DNA from: an uncultured Mycoplasmatota bacterium
GTDB taxonomy: Bacteria; Bacillota_I; Bacilli_A; RF39; UBA660
Assembly: GCA_900553855.1 (NCBI GenBank)
Contig: USFG01000001.1
Location: forward strand, 127,702-191,701
Direction of reading: 5' to 3'
Length of the DNA: 64,000 nt
The position numbers were made by a program, and so were the translations under genes. The notes beneath the pieces are model-generated. The model made no database searches and was not told the DNA's origin. It saw only the letters and a program-made list of their open reading frames with translations. Positions 50,685 to 59,812 of the stretch are shown in pieces. Every line of letters begins with the position of its first letter. Positions within the stretch are counted from its first letter, which is position 1.

Positions 50685-51545
50685 ATGATTTACTTAAAGA
50701 GTTTTAAATTATTAGATGGTGATACTGAAACAATTATTCCTGTTTTTTTAGAAATAAGAAATATATTTAATAATTATTATCCTTTACATTTATTTTCTTC
50801 TAAACAATTTGAAGATATAGAATTTGATAATATAACAATATTTTATGGTGGAAATGGTTCTGGTAAATCAACATTAATTAATATGATATCACAAAAACTT
50901 AATGCAAAAACTTTAAATGGAATAAATAAGGGTTTTTATTTTGATGAGTATGTTAAACTTTGTAAGTATGAAATGGCTTATGATGAGCCTTTAGAAATCA
51001 AACTTGTAACTAGTGATGACGTATTTGATTATTTGTTAGATATTAGATCAATTAACTCAAATGTAAATCGTAAAAAAGAAGCATTATCTAAGGAATATTT
51101 AGATTATAAATTTAATAGTGATTATTCTATTAACGATTATAAAGAACTTAGAAACGTTTGTGATGCTAAGAGAAAAACAATGTCGAAATTTGTTAGAGAA
51201 AGACTTGCAAATAATAATATTATTGAAAACTCAAATGGAGAGTCAGCTCTTATGTTTTGGGAAAAAGAAATTGATGAAGATAGTATTTATATTTTAGATG
51301 AACCGGAAAATAGTTTATCAGCTGAGGATCAATTAAAGTTAAAGAAATTTATTGAAGATTCAGTTAGATTTTATAACTGTCAATTTATTATTTCTACACA
51401 TTCACCATTTTTATTAAATTTGTATGATGCAAAGATATATAATTTAGATGATATTCCTGTTAGAACTAGAAAATGGACTGATTTACCTAATGTATTAGTT
51501 TATTATAATTTTTTTAAGGAACATGATGATGAATTTAGAAAATAG
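50685..51545 (+). CDS. AAA (ABC-type) ATPase, stand-alone
   Basis: The 286-residue protein has Walker A FYGGNGSGKSTLI near residue 55, Walker B-like SIYILDEPENSLSAEDQ and an H-loop ISTHSPFL, typical of the AAA_21/SMC-like predicted ATPase group. It lacks membrane segments and the usual signature helix. Such ATPases often pair with an effector or nuclease. Here the partner is a transglutaminase-like protein 11 bases downstream. It has a GGTAGGTGG ribosome site. The function is unknown. Confidence 0.8.
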   Translation: MIYLKSFKLLDGDTETIIPVFLEIRNIFNNYYPLHLFSSKQFEDIEFDNITIFYGGNGSGKSTLINMISQKLNAKTLNGINKGFYFDEYVKLCKYEMAYDEPLEIKLVTSDDVFDYLLDIRSINSNVNRKKEALSKEYLDYKFNSDYSINDYKELRNVCDAKRKTMSKFVRERLANNNIIENSNGESALMFWEKEIDEDSIYILDEPENSLSAEDQLKLKKFIEDSVRFYNCQFIISTHSPFLLNLYDAKIYNLDDIPVRTRKWTDLPNVLVYYNFFKEHDDEFRK

Positions 51546-51556
51546 AAAGGGATAGT

Positions 51557-53272
51557 ATGGAAAAATTAACGATTGAAAAACAATTAAAAAAATATCCTTA
51601 TTTACAAAGAATGTCTGATTGTACATTGTTTACTACTAAAGAAGATATTGATTTTATTAAAAATAGTAAAATTATAATGATTGGTGATATCGAGGTTTAT
51701 GCGGAATTTTTAAAAAGAATATTAGAAGATGATAAGTTTTTCGAGTATGCATGTCGTTATTTTTATGATGCCACTGATAAATTTATAGTTGCATCTATAA
51801 TTAATGGTGATTTAGGCGTAAATATTAGATATGATAAAACAACTATTATTAATGGAATTAAAGAATTAATAAATACAAATCAAATTAGTTTAAATACTGA
51901 AGAGAAAGAGAGATTCGAAAAATTAAGAAGTTATATTTCGTATGATAAGTTTTTAGAAAAATATAAAAATTATGAATATAAAGTTTTAATAGATGGTGTT
52001 AATTATTCAATTCCGTTTGAAGATATGATGAATTTAATGAGATTAAGTGATGATAAATTTAATGAAATATGTCATGATGATAATATAAAAGATATTAATG
52101 ATGTACCTAAAGAACATTTAATTTATGCAACTTGTAAATTTTTAAGGGAAAATAATATTATTGATAATTATGAGTTACCTGATAATTATGTTAAGAGACA
52201 TAGTAGTTTATATTCAATGCAAGTAATTGATTTAGAAGCAATAAATAAATATGTGGTTACAACTGATGTTAAATATAAAGAAATTAAAATTGATAGTGAT
52301 TTAGAAAAAGTAATTATGGATGGTTTTCCTTATGATGCAAGTGAACTGGAAATGGCAATTTATATTTATATTAAAATGTGTAAGGTGTTAACTTATGATG
52401 AAGAGTATTATGCTGTTAATCAAATGGGAGTTGCAACAGAAAAACATAGAAGCACAAGTCATATAGCTTTAATAACTCCACAAAATAACCAAGTTGTTTG
52501 CTTTGAGTTTAATATTATTTATGCTAAATTTTTGAATATGTTAGGAATTAATTTTGCAAGTAATTATAAATATTCTGTTGGAGAAGCTTATGGGGATGGA
52601 CATGCTAACTTAGACTTTAGGTGTGGAAAGTTTTTGGTAAATGCTGATTCGGTTACGTCAATACTTCAAGGAGATATTGCAAATGCTAAGATAAATCAAC
52701 CTTTAATAGGAATTAATTGTTTAAATAAGAATTTAAAAACTATGACTGAATTTGTAAATGCATATCAAAAAATGTATATGTTAGTCGCAAGTCAGGAAAA
52801 AGATAAGGCTAGCGATGATATTCTACATAAAGAAACTTTTGAAGAATTATTAAGTGAATATGCAAGTAGAACTACTAATTTAAAAGAAGTTTCTTTAGAT
52901 GAAAGATTATCTATATTAATTGATAAGGTAAATAAAAAAGGTATGGTAGGAATAGATTCTTTATCTTATGCTTTACATTTAAGAAAAATATTATTTAATG
53001 AAGAAGAAAGAAAAAATAATGTTAAGATTATAATTATTAGGAATAATGAGCCTTTTGATAAAGATAAAGTTGCCATGCCTAGTGTAATAGTTGCTTTAAA
53101 TAAAGTAGGATTTAAAAATATGCCTGATAAAACAGTTTACTTTTACTATAATCCGAATAGGGAGTTAGTTGTGGTAACAAGTGAAGAATTACAATCTAAG
53201 TTTGATGAAGGCATATTTGAATATGTTGCTAATGATGATCCACAAATACCAGGAATTAAGGGGAGAAGCTAG
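51557..53272 (+). CDS. transglutaminase-like (cysteine protease fold) protein
   Basis: The 571-residue protein has an N-terminal helical region (1-220). Its transglutaminase-like core has Cys in QVVCFEFNIIYAKFLNMLGI, His in GHANLDFRCGKFLVNADS, and Asp in the same block (C...H...D order). A C-terminal alpha/beta region (NVKIIIIRNNEPFDKDKVA) follows. This is consistent with a peptidase, amidase or cross-linking activity on an unknown substrate. It has no signal peptide, so it acts in the cytosol. It is downstream of the AAA ATPase and upstream of a short helical gene in one operon. Confidence 0.65.
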   Translation: MEKLTIEKQLKKYPYLQRMSDCTLFTTKEDIDFIKNSKIIMIGDIEVYAEFLKRILEDDKFFEYACRYFYDATDKFIVASIINGDLGVNIRYDKTTIINGIKELINTNQISLNTEEKERFEKLRSYISYDKFLEKYKNYEYKVLIDGVNYSIPFEDMMNLMRLSDDKFNEICHDDNIKDINDVPKEHLIYATCKFLRENNIIDNYELPDNYVKRHSSLYSMQVIDLEAINKYVVTTDVKYKEIKIDSDLEKVIMDGFPYDASELEMAIYIYIKMCKVLTYDEEYYAVNQMGVATEKHRSTSHIALITPQNNQVVCFEFNIIYAKFLNMLGINFASNYKYSVGEAYGDGHANLDFRCGKFLVNADSVTSILQGDIANAKINQPLIGINCLNKNLKTMTEFVNAYQKMYMLVASQEKDKASDDILHKETFEELLSEYASRTTNLKEVSLDERLSILIDKVNKKGMVGIDSLSYALHLRKILFNEEERKNNVKIIIIRNNEPFDKDKVAMPSVIVALNKVGFKNMPDKTVYFYYNPNRELVVVTSEELQSKFDEGIFEYVANDDPQIPGIKGRS

Positions 53273-53274
53273 AA

Positions 53275-53484
53275 ATGATTGATGTATTAAAGTTAAGAGT
53301 TGATAAGTTAATAGAAGAAAATAAAGATAATAAAGAGATACTTGAAAAGTATAAACTTATTAAGGAAATATTAAATAAAGATGATTGTTTTTTAAATATG
53401 AGTATAGAGTATGCATATGCAATATTAAGAGATTTAGGCGTGCCTGAAGAAAAACTTAAAAGTGTTTATTTAGAGTTAATTTAA
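53275..53484 (+). CDS. small helical hypothetical protein
   Basis: The 69-residue protein is almost wholly alpha-helical (DVLKLRVDKLIEENKDNKEILEKYKLIKEIL, then MSIEYAYAILRDLGVPEEKLKSVYLEL). It follows the transglutaminase-like gene by 2 bases and is presumably its operon partner or regulator. I do not recognise a family. GGGAGAAG precedes the ATG. Confidence 0.65.
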   Translation: MIDVLKLRVDKLIEENKDNKEILEKYKLIKEILNKDDCFLNMSIEYAYAILRDLGVPEEKLKSVYLELI

Positions 53485-53511
53485 TAGACTTTTATTCTTT
53501 AAGTTTTTTTC

Positions 53512-53567
53512 TTTACAAAATATAACGTTTGTTATAAAATGAAACTAGATATGTAACTTGTGTTATA
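53512..53567 (+). promoter_or_regulatory. promoter with two TetR-type operators
   Basis: TTTACA (53512-53517) and TAAAAT (53535-53540) are 17 bases apart. Two 16-bp dyads cover and follow it: TATAACGTTTGTTATA (53521-53536) and TGTAACTTGTGTTATA (53552-53567), 31 bases apart, the second with one mismatch. Both match the half-site TATAAC/GTTATA. They lie upstream of the TetR gene that starts at 53582. Confidence 0.8.
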
Positions 53568-53581
53568 AATTAGGAGGTTAT

Positions 53582-54190
53582 ATGCCAGCAAGTAGAAAAA
53601 TAAATAAAGATGATATAATTCGAGTGTGTTTAGATATAGTTAGAAAAGATGGAATAAATGGGATTAATGCAAGAAGAGTTGCTAGAGAATTAAATTGTTC
53701 AACTCAACCAATATTTTATTTATATAAAAATATGGATGAAATAAAAGATGATTTATATAAAGAAATTTCTAATATTTATTTTAATTATATTTTAAATGAT
53801 AGTAGTACTTATAAAGATACTGGTCTTAAGTATATTAAATTTGCTAAAGATGAACCTAATTTTTTTAAAATTTTATTTAATGGTGATAATGATGGTATAA
53901 GTTCTGTAGATTATAATAAATCGATTGGTAAAGTTTATGAAATTATTTCTATGCAAACAGGATTAAGTATTCAAAATGCGAAGATGTTTAATTTTAGAAT
54001 GTGGTTTTATGTTAATGGGATAGCTAATTTGGTTGCTAATAAAACTTGTGATTTTAGTGATGAAGAATTAGGTCAATTATTAAGAGAACAATATGTTTCA
54101 ATGATACTTTATGAATATAACAGAGGAAATATTAAGAAGAAAGTTGTGGATAAAATAATTAAAGATGGGTTAAAGAGAAAGGATAAATAA
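53582..54190 (+). CDS. TetR/AcrR family transcriptional regulator
   Basis: The 202-residue protein has an N-terminal TetR HTH (NKDDIIRVCLDIVRKDGINGINARRVARELNCSTQPIFYLYKNMDEIKDDLY) and a ligand-binding helical domain (residues 70-202). The ATG follows AGGAGGTTAT. It is the first gene of an operon with three ABC exporter genes, and the operators sit over the shared promoter. It probably represses the exporter and releases it on binding a toxic ligand. Confidence 0.9.
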   Translation: MPASRKINKDDIIRVCLDIVRKDGINGINARRVARELNCSTQPIFYLYKNMDEIKDDLYKEISNIYFNYILNDSSTYKDTGLKYIKFAKDEPNFFKILFNGDNDGISSVDYNKSIGKVYEIISMQTGLSIQNAKMFNFRMWFYVNGIANLVANKTCDFSDEELGQLLREQYVSMILYEYNRGNIKKKVVDKIIKDGLKRKDK

Positions 54191-54192
54191 GT

Positions 54193-54954
54193 ATGAATAA
54201 AGTTATAGAGGTTAAAAATTTAGTTAAGGAATATAAGGGTAAGAGAGCAGTTGATGATTTGTCATTTGATGTTTATGAAGGAGAAATTTTAGGATTACTT
54301 GGGCCTAATGGGAGTGGAAAAAGCACTACTATTAATTCGATTTTATCTTTATTAAAGTATCAAAAGGGTAGTATTAAAATATTTGGAAAAGAAATGACGC
54401 CTGATTCTTATGATATTAAATCTAAAATTGGAGTTATTTTTCAGGATGTTGCGGTTTTTGATGAACTTAATGTTTATGATAATATTGATTATTTTTGTGG
54501 ATTATATATTAGTGATAAGAATAAAAGAAGAGAATATGTTGAAGATGCTATTAAATTGGTTGGGCTAGGTGAGTTTAAGAAGTATTTGCCTAAACAATTA
54601 TCAGGTGGTTTACTTAGAAGATTAAATATTGCTTGTGGAATTGCTCATAAACCAAGTTTGATATTTTTTGATGAACCGACTGCTATGGTAGATCCACAAA
54701 GTAGAAATAATATATTAGATGGTATTAAAAAGTTAAGAGATAACGGGGCTACAATTGTTTATACTACTCATTATATGGAGGAAGTTGAAATTCTTTGCGA
54801 TAGAATAATTATTATTGATAATGGAAAAATTATTGCAGAAGGAACTAGCGATGAATTAAAGAAGAAAGCAAATATAAAGGAAACTATAAAGCATGAAGGT
54901 CCTACTTTAAATGATGTATTCTTAAAACTTACAGGAAAGGATTTAAGAGATTAA
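54193..54954 (+). CDS. ABC-2 type exporter, ATP-binding subunit
   Basis: The 253-residue protein has Walker A GLLGPNGSGKSTTI, Q-loop FQDVAVFDEL, a variant signature LSGGLLRRLNIA, Walker B LIFFDEPTAMVDPQ and H-loop TTHYMEE. This is the drug and antimicrobial-exporter subclass (CcmA/NatA-like). It begins 2 bases after the TetR stop. Two permease genes follow with short or overlapping junctions. Confidence 0.92.
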   Translation: MNKVIEVKNLVKEYKGKRAVDDLSFDVYEGEILGLLGPNGSGKSTTINSILSLLKYQKGSIKIFGKEMTPDSYDIKSKIGVIFQDVAVFDELNVYDNIDYFCGLYISDKNKRREYVEDAIKLVGLGEFKKYLPKQLSGGLLRRLNIACGIAHKPSLIFFDEPTAMVDPQSRNNILDGIKKLRDNGATIVYTTHYMEEVEILCDRIIIIDNGKIIAEGTSDELKKKANIKETIKHEGPTLNDVFLKLTGKDLRD

Positions 54955-56060
54955 TGTTTATTCATAATTTAAGATATAATATAAAAATATTGTTTAATAA
55001 TAAAGTATTGATATTTTGGACTTTTATTTTTCCAATAATATTAGGAGTATTCTTTAATATGGCTTTTTCTAATATAGAAAGTGATGAAATGCTTAAGGTA
55101 TTTGATATTGCTGTTGTTGATAATGATGAATTTAGAAATGACGAAGTGTATGTTAAAACATTAGATGCTTTATCAAGTGATGGTGGTGATAAGTTATTTA
55201 ATATTAAATATACTGATAAAGATAATGCGGATATTTTACTTGAAGATGGTGAAATTGAGGGATATATTTATTTTAGTAGTAATAAACCAAATGTTGTTAT
55301 AAGAAAAAATGGAATGAATCAGACAGTTTTAAGATATGTAGTTAATGAGATTGAACAAAATAAAATTATTTATGGTGATGTAGGATTTGTTCAAAATATT
55401 AAAAGTAATGTTAAGATGATAGATGTTTCAAAAGATAATTTAAGTTATATGCAAATTGAATATTATAGTTTAATTGCTATGGCTGTTATGTATGGTGGAA
55501 TGTTAGGGCTTACGGCTATTAATAATTCCTTAGCAAATATGAGTGATAAGGGAAAAAGAATTGCAGTTTCTCCTAATAAGAAAAGTAATATTGTGTTAAG
55601 TGCGATAATTGGGTCATATTTAGTTAGTTTAGTTGGTTTATCTATTTTGATGATATTTCTAAAGTTTATATTACATGCGGATTTTGGAAGTAATCTAGGG
55701 CTTGTTATTTTGCTTTTGCTTGTTGGTGATTTAGCAGGAATATCTTTAGGTGTTTTAATTGCTTCTGCACTTAGAGTTAGTGAGGGTGCAAAGACAGGAA
55801 TTACAATTGCAATTAGTATGTTTTTGTCGGTGTTATCTGGTATGACTGGAGTTACTTTAAAATATGTTATAGATAAAAATGTTCCAATATTAAATTTGAT
55901 TAATCCATGTAATTTAATAACTGATGGGTTTTATTCTTTATATTATTATGATACTTTAAATAGATATTTTAGAGATGTATGTTTTCTATTAATATTTGTA
56001 TTAATTGCATTTGTAGTTTCTTTTGCAAGTTTAAGGAGGGAAAGGTATGATAGTATTTAA
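54954..56060 (+). CDS. ABC-2 type permease subunit
   Basis: The 368-residue protein has an N-terminal TM helix (VLIFWTFIFPIILGVFFNMAF), an extracytoplasmic loop of about 130 residues, and five C-terminal TM helices. It is a typical ABC-2 membrane subunit (SLIAMAVMYGGMLGLTAINNS; GMTGVTLKYVIDKNVPILNLINPCNLI near the end). Its first base overlaps the ATPase stop, so it is translationally coupled. Confidence 0.88.
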   Translation: MFIHNLRYNIKILFNNKVLIFWTFIFPIILGVFFNMAFSNIESDEMLKVFDIAVVDNDEFRNDEVYVKTLDALSSDGGDKLFNIKYTDKDNADILLEDGEIEGYIYFSSNKPNVVIRKNGMNQTVLRYVVNEIEQNKIIYGDVGFVQNIKSNVKMIDVSKDNLSYMQIEYYSLIAMAVMYGGMLGLTAINNSLANMSDKGKRIAVSPNKKSNIVLSAIIGSYLVSLVGLSILMIFLKFILHADFGSNLGLVILLLLVGDLAGISLGVLIASALRVSEGAKTGITIAISMFLSVLSGMTGVTLKYVIDKNVPILNLINPCNLITDGFYSLYYYDTLNRYFRDVCFLLIFVLIAFVVSFASLRRERYDSI

Positions 56061-57195
56061 AACTATTTTAAAGATATTAAATAAGTTAAAGGGATTAATT
56101 ATACTTTATACTGTTATGCTCATATCAGTTACGTTAGTTAATCAAACTAGTGATAATGTAGATAGTTTCGAAGAGGTTAAGCCTAGTGTGATTATAGTTA
56201 ATAATGATAAAAGTAAAAATGGAGTTACTAATCATTTTATTAAGTATTTAGAAAATCATATGGAAGTTAAAGATATAGATACTGGTAATGAAGAAAAAAT
56301 AGACGATGCACTTTTTTATAGAGATGTTAGTTTAGTAGTTTATATTCCAGATGGTTTTGGAGATGATTTGTTAGATAGTAAAGATGTGAGTGTTGAATAC
56401 AAAATTAGTGGTGATAAAGGATCTTCTTATGGAAAGATGTTAGTTCAAAATTATTTTGATTCTTTTAATATTTATAATAATTATTATGATGGTGATGAAT
56501 TATTTGATAGGTTAGATAATGCGTTAAATCTTGATGTGAATGTTGAGGTTAAAAGTAAACTTGATACTAATAGTTTAAGTAGAATGGCTAGATTTTTTAA
56601 CTTCTTAAATTATGCAATTTTGGCTGGATGTGTATATTCAATTAGTATGATTCTTGCTAGTTTAAAGAGTGAGAATGTTAGAAAAAGAACGATAGTTAGT
56701 AGTTATGATTATAAAAAATATAACCGAATTGTACTAGAGGCTTGCTCAATTGTTATAATTGGAATGTGGCTTCTTTATATGATTCTTGCTTTAATTATTT
56801 TTAAAGATTTATTTATTAGTATGAATGGTTTATGGTATGTAATTAATTCTTTTGTGTTTAGTTTATGTTCATTATGTATTGGTTTCTTAATTGGAAATAT
56901 TACACAAAATAAGGGCGCAATAAGTGGGATAGTTAATGTTATTTCACTTGGATCTTCTTTCTTATGTGGATGCTTTGTACCGTTTGAATTTATGCCAGAT
57001 TATGTTATTAAGATAGCTCATATTTTTCCTACTTATTATTTTGTAATTAATAATGAGGCTTTAAAAGTTATGGATAATTTTAGTTTAAGTAGTGTTAGTC
57101 CTTTAATTCTTAATATGGGAATTGTATTAATATTTGGTGTTTGTTTTGTTATTATTACTAATTATGTTAGTAAGAAGAAACAAGTGTTAAATTAA
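56047..57195 (+). CDS. ABC-2 type permease subunit, second
   Basis: The 382-residue protein is similar in layout to the preceding permease (TM1 LKGLIILYTVMLISVTLVN; large outer loop; C-terminal TM bundle with SSFLCGCFVPFEFMPDYVIKIAHIFPTYYFV). It overlaps the previous gene by 14 bases. Two different permeases and one ATPase suggest a heterodimeric exporter for a peptide, lipid or drug. Confidence 0.87.
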   Translation: MIVFKTILKILNKLKGLIILYTVMLISVTLVNQTSDNVDSFEEVKPSVIIVNNDKSKNGVTNHFIKYLENHMEVKDIDTGNEEKIDDALFYRDVSLVVYIPDGFGDDLLDSKDVSVEYKISGDKGSSYGKMLVQNYFDSFNIYNNYYDGDELFDRLDNALNLDVNVEVKSKLDTNSLSRMARFFNFLNYAILAGCVYSISMILASLKSENVRKRTIVSSYDYKKYNRIVLEACSIVIIGMWLLYMILALIIFKDLFISMNGLWYVINSFVFSLCSLCIGFLIGNITQNKGAISGIVNVISLGSSFLCGCFVPFEFMPDYVIKIAHIFPTYYFVINNEALKVMDNFSLSSVSPLILNMGIVLIFGVCFVIITNYVSKKKQVLN

Positions 57196-57210
57196 TTAGT
57201 AGATATTTAA

Positions 57211-57357
57211 TTGTTACAAACATTAATAAGTGTTAGATCATCTGATATAACAGATTTAATTACAAATGTTTTTGGTGCGGTTATTGGTTATTTGATTTAT
57301 TTAATATTTAAACCATTTATTAATAAGATATTTAATAAAGTTATTATTTCAAAATAA
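57211..57357 (+). pseudogene. VanZ-like C-terminal fragment
   Basis: The frame reads LLQTLISVRSSDITDLITNVFGAVIGYLIYLIFKPF to a stop. This is the conserved end of VanZ-family membrane proteins (x-R-x-x-D-x-x-D-x-x-x-N-x-x-G-x-x-x-G). The front of the protein is absent, so it is a remnant. Confidence 0.65.
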
Positions 57358-57371
57358 TTAAAAAAAAATTT

Positions 57372-57553
57372 AACATTAGGTTTATTCCTTATTATTTTAG
57401 GAAATATTTTATATATGTGTTATATATTTTAATGGTAATGAGAGTAGTAGTACTAATGAATTTAGAAGTGGCTTATTACTTGGGTTATCAATTGGAATTA
57501 ATTTAGTGGGAATAATAAATTCGGCTTTATATGTAAAAAATAATAATAAATAA
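57372..57553 (+). pseudogene. frameshifted small membrane protein remnant
   Basis: One frame reads LTLGLFLIILGNILYMCYIF and stops at 57432-57434. Shifting one base gives NGNESSSTNEFRSGLLLGLSIGINLVGIINSALYVKNNN to a stop at 57551-57553. Together they look like a two-TM protein broken by a one-base shift. Confidence 0.5.
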
Positions 57554-57584
57554 GTAAGTTATGAAAAATAATTTGCTTTTTTTT

Positions 57585-57612
57585 GGAACTTTTTTGTAAA
57601 ATATACAACTAT
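57585..57612 (+). promoter_or_regulatory. possible ECF-sigma-type promoter
   Basis: GGAACT (57585-57590) followed by a T run resembles an ECF -35 (GGAAC/TGAAAC), in keeping with an autoregulated sigma gene. The -10 is unclear. Confidence 0.35.
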
Positions 57613-57630
57613 ATTAGTGAGGTGGATGTA

Positions 57631-58170
57631 ATGATCGATCAAGAAACCTTAAATAAATTTGATAAATTGTATAATGAATCTTATAAGAATATCTTAAAAT
57701 ATGTTATTTGTAATTGTTCAAATGTGGAAGATGTAGAAGATATTGTACAAAATGTTTATGTTGATTTACTTAAGAAGATTAATAAAATAAATATTGATAA
57801 TGGTAATGCGTATGTTATGGGAATAGCTAAAAATAAAGTTAATGAATATTATCGTTTTAATTATAAAGTTAAGTTAGTTAATTTATTTTCTAAAGATGAG
57901 GAATTTGATATAACTTGTAATATTCCTGATGATTTTGATTTACAAGATGAGTTTATAAAAAAAGAAGATATTAAGTTTATATGGGATTTTTTGAAAGGGA
58001 AGAAGGCAATAGTTTTTAAAGTCTTTTATCTATATTTTTATGAAGATATGAGTATTAAAGATGTTGCTGGATTACTTAAGATAAGTGAATCTAACGTAAA
58101 ACATTATCTATATAGAACTTTAAATGAACTTAAAGTTGTAATGAAAAACAGGGGTGATGAAAATGTTTAA
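57631..58170 (+). CDS. ECF-type RNA polymerase sigma factor
   Basis: The 179-residue protein has sigma region 2 (NILKYVICNCSNVEDVEDIVQNVYVDLLKKI...YVMGIAKNKVNEYYR) and region 4 (VFKVFYLYFYEDMSIKDVAGLLKISESNVKHYLYRTLNEL). It is a short sigma-70 factor for envelope or stress genes. GAGGTGG precedes the ATG; a long N-terminal extension in frame lies inside the promoter. The next gene overlaps it and encodes a membrane protein, the expected anti-sigma factor. Confidence 0.88.
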   Translation: MIDQETLNKFDKLYNESYKNILKYVICNCSNVEDVEDIVQNVYVDLLKKINKINIDNGNAYVMGIAKNKVNEYYRFNYKVKLVNLFSKDEEFDITCNIPDDFDLQDEFIKKEDIKFIWDFLKGKKAIVFKVFYLYFYEDMSIKDVAGLLKISESNVKHYLYRTLNELKVVMKNRGDENV

Positions 58171-58837
58171 TAGAAAGGAATTCAAAAAAATATTTGATGA
58201 TGAGTTTGATAGTCAAAAGATGAAAGAACAAATTTTAATTAAATATAAAAATAAAAATGGTATTAATATGATAAAAATGTTACGTTATGCTGTAATTGTG
58301 ATTGTTTTAATTATTGGGGGAGTATTTGTTTATAATAGAAACTTAGTATTTAGAAGTGGTGGTAACGCTAGTAACGGGGATAATAGTAGAATTTTGGTTA
58401 ATGAAATTAGTAGTGCTGGTGTAAATAAGATTGATGCTGATATTAAAATTCAATCTATAAAAAAAGCTGATTCTTATTTAAGTGATGCATGGGTTCCTGA
58501 TGATTTAAATAAGTTTAATGGTTATAGCGTGTATACTAGAGACATAGGTAAGAGTAAATATGATAATTTAAATTGTTATGTTTATTATTTTTCTAATGAA
58601 AATGATGAAAGAAATATAAGGGTTGCTTTTTCTGGTAAAGGTAAACCAATAAGAGATTATGGTTTTGATAGGGATAGTGCTTTAAAATCTACTATTAATG
58701 ATAATGAACTTGTTATTTATAAATATGAAAATATTTATTTTGTAGAATTTATTTATAATAATGTTAATTATGATATTGAAACTAATGGTATTAATATAGT
58801 TGAATTAGAGATGTTTTTAAAATCAATAATTAAGTAG
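58163..58837 (+). CDS. membrane-anchored anti-sigma-like protein (DUF4367-like)
   Basis: The 224-residue protein has a cytosolic N-terminus (FNRKEFKKIFDDEFDSQKMKEQIL), one TM helix (IKMLRYAVIVIVLIIGGVFVYN, about residues 37-58), and an extracytoplasmic domain (KADSYLSDAWVPDDLNKFNGYSVYTRDIG...). This is the usual layout for an anti-sigma factor holding an ECF sigma at the membrane. Overlap with the sigma gene supports the pairing. AGGGG precedes the ATG. Confidence 0.72.
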   Translation: MFNRKEFKKIFDDEFDSQKMKEQILIKYKNKNGINMIKMLRYAVIVIVLIIGGVFVYNRNLVFRSGGNASNGDNSRILVNEISSAGVNKIDADIKIQSIKKADSYLSDAWVPDDLNKFNGYSVYTRDIGKSKYDNLNCYVYYFSNENDERNIRVAFSGKGKPIRDYGFDRDSALKSTINDNELVIYKYENIYFVEFIYNNVNYDIETNGINIVELEMFLKSIIK

Positions 58838-58846
58838 GAGTGTGTG

Positions 58847-59071
58847 ATGAAGAAAAAAGTTTTAATTGGTTTGATAATTATTGTTTTAGTTATTTTGTTA
58901 TTTCCTAGACGTAATGCGTTAAATGATGGTGGAACAATTGAATATAAAGCCGTTGCTTATAAAGTGTCTAAGGTGCATAGATATAAAATAGATGGTAAAT
59001 ATAATAATAATTTTGAAAATGGAATAATTATAGAATTATTTGGTAAAGAAATTTATAATAATGTTAAATAA
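58847..59071 (+). CDS. small membrane-anchored protein
   Basis: The 74-residue protein has one TM helix (VLIGLIIIVLVILLFP) and a short outer tail (KAVAYKVSKVHRYKI). The tail sequence KAVAYKVSKVHRY recurs in small ECF-linked proteins, but I cannot assign a function. TAGGAG precedes the ATG by 6 bases. It is the third gene of the sigma operon. Confidence 0.7.
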   Translation: MKKKVLIGLIIIVLVILLFPRRNALNDGGTIEYKAVAYKVSKVHRYKIDGKYNNNFENGIIIELFGKEIYNNVK

Positions 59072-59079
59072 TGTAGTGA

Positions 59080-59106
59080 AAGAATGTATAGAAGCGTTCT
59101 TTTTTC
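59080..59106 (+). terminator. terminator of the sigma operon
   Basis: A 7-bp stem AAGAATG/CGTTCTT with one G-T pair is followed by T5. Confidence 0.75.
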
Positions 59107-59159
59107 TTGTTTTAATTTTTTTACTATAATATAATAAGTTTTACTTGGAGGAATAACTT

Positions 59160-59726
59160 GTGAATAATGGAAGAAATTTATATGATTTTGATGGTGTAAT
59201 TTATAGAGGAAATTGTTATTTTGATTTTTTTATGTATTGTTTAACATATTATCCTAATATTTTTAAGTATGTTCCTAGATATGTTGTAGATTATATATTA
59301 ATAAAAAATAGATTAATTGATATTGATAATAAAAGTTATGATTTTTGTAGATTTTTACTTGATGTAAAAGATGTTGATGATTTGCTATTAAGCTTTTGGA
59401 ATCATAATATAACAAAAATAAATAATTGGTATAAAGAACAAATGAAAAGTAATGATTTAATAATAACTGGATCACCGGATTTTTTAATGAATCCGATATG
59501 TGAGTATTTTAATATAGAAAGTTTATCAAGTGTAGTAGACAAAAATACGGGGATAGTGACAACATTTTGTTTTAGAGAAAACAAAGCAACTGTTTTAGAA
59601 AAAAAATATCCTAATCAAATTTTTAATTCTTTTTATACAGATAATATTTATGATGATAAGTTTCTATTTGATAGTGCTAATACAGTTTATTGTGTTAAAG
59701 GAAAGATAAAAATTAAGATAAAGTAA
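59160..59726 (+). CDS. HAD-family hydrolase
   Basis: The 188-residue protein has HAD motif I as NLYDFDGVIYRGN (nucleophile Asp in D-F-D), motif II ITGSPDFL (Ser/Thr), a Lys in ENKATVLEKK (motif III region) and motif IV FYTDNIYDDKFLFDSA. It is a small HAD-IB-like phosphatase. The GTG start follows GGAGGAATAACTT. Substrate unknown. Confidence 0.85.
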   Translation: MNNGRNLYDFDGVIYRGNCYFDFFMYCLTYYPNIFKYVPRYVVDYILIKNRLIDIDNKSYDFCRFLLDVKDVDDLLLSFWNHNITKINNWYKEQMKSNDLIITGSPDFLMNPICEYFNIESLSSVVDKNTGIVTTFCFRENKATVLEKKYPNQIFNSFYTDNIYDDKFLFDSANTVYCVKGKIKIKIK

Positions 59727-59812
59727 ATTTATAGTATTTGTTATATATTTAATAATTCTTGATATAGGATGCGACTAGTAATATAATTTTTATAGATTAT
59801 ATTAAGGAGAAA

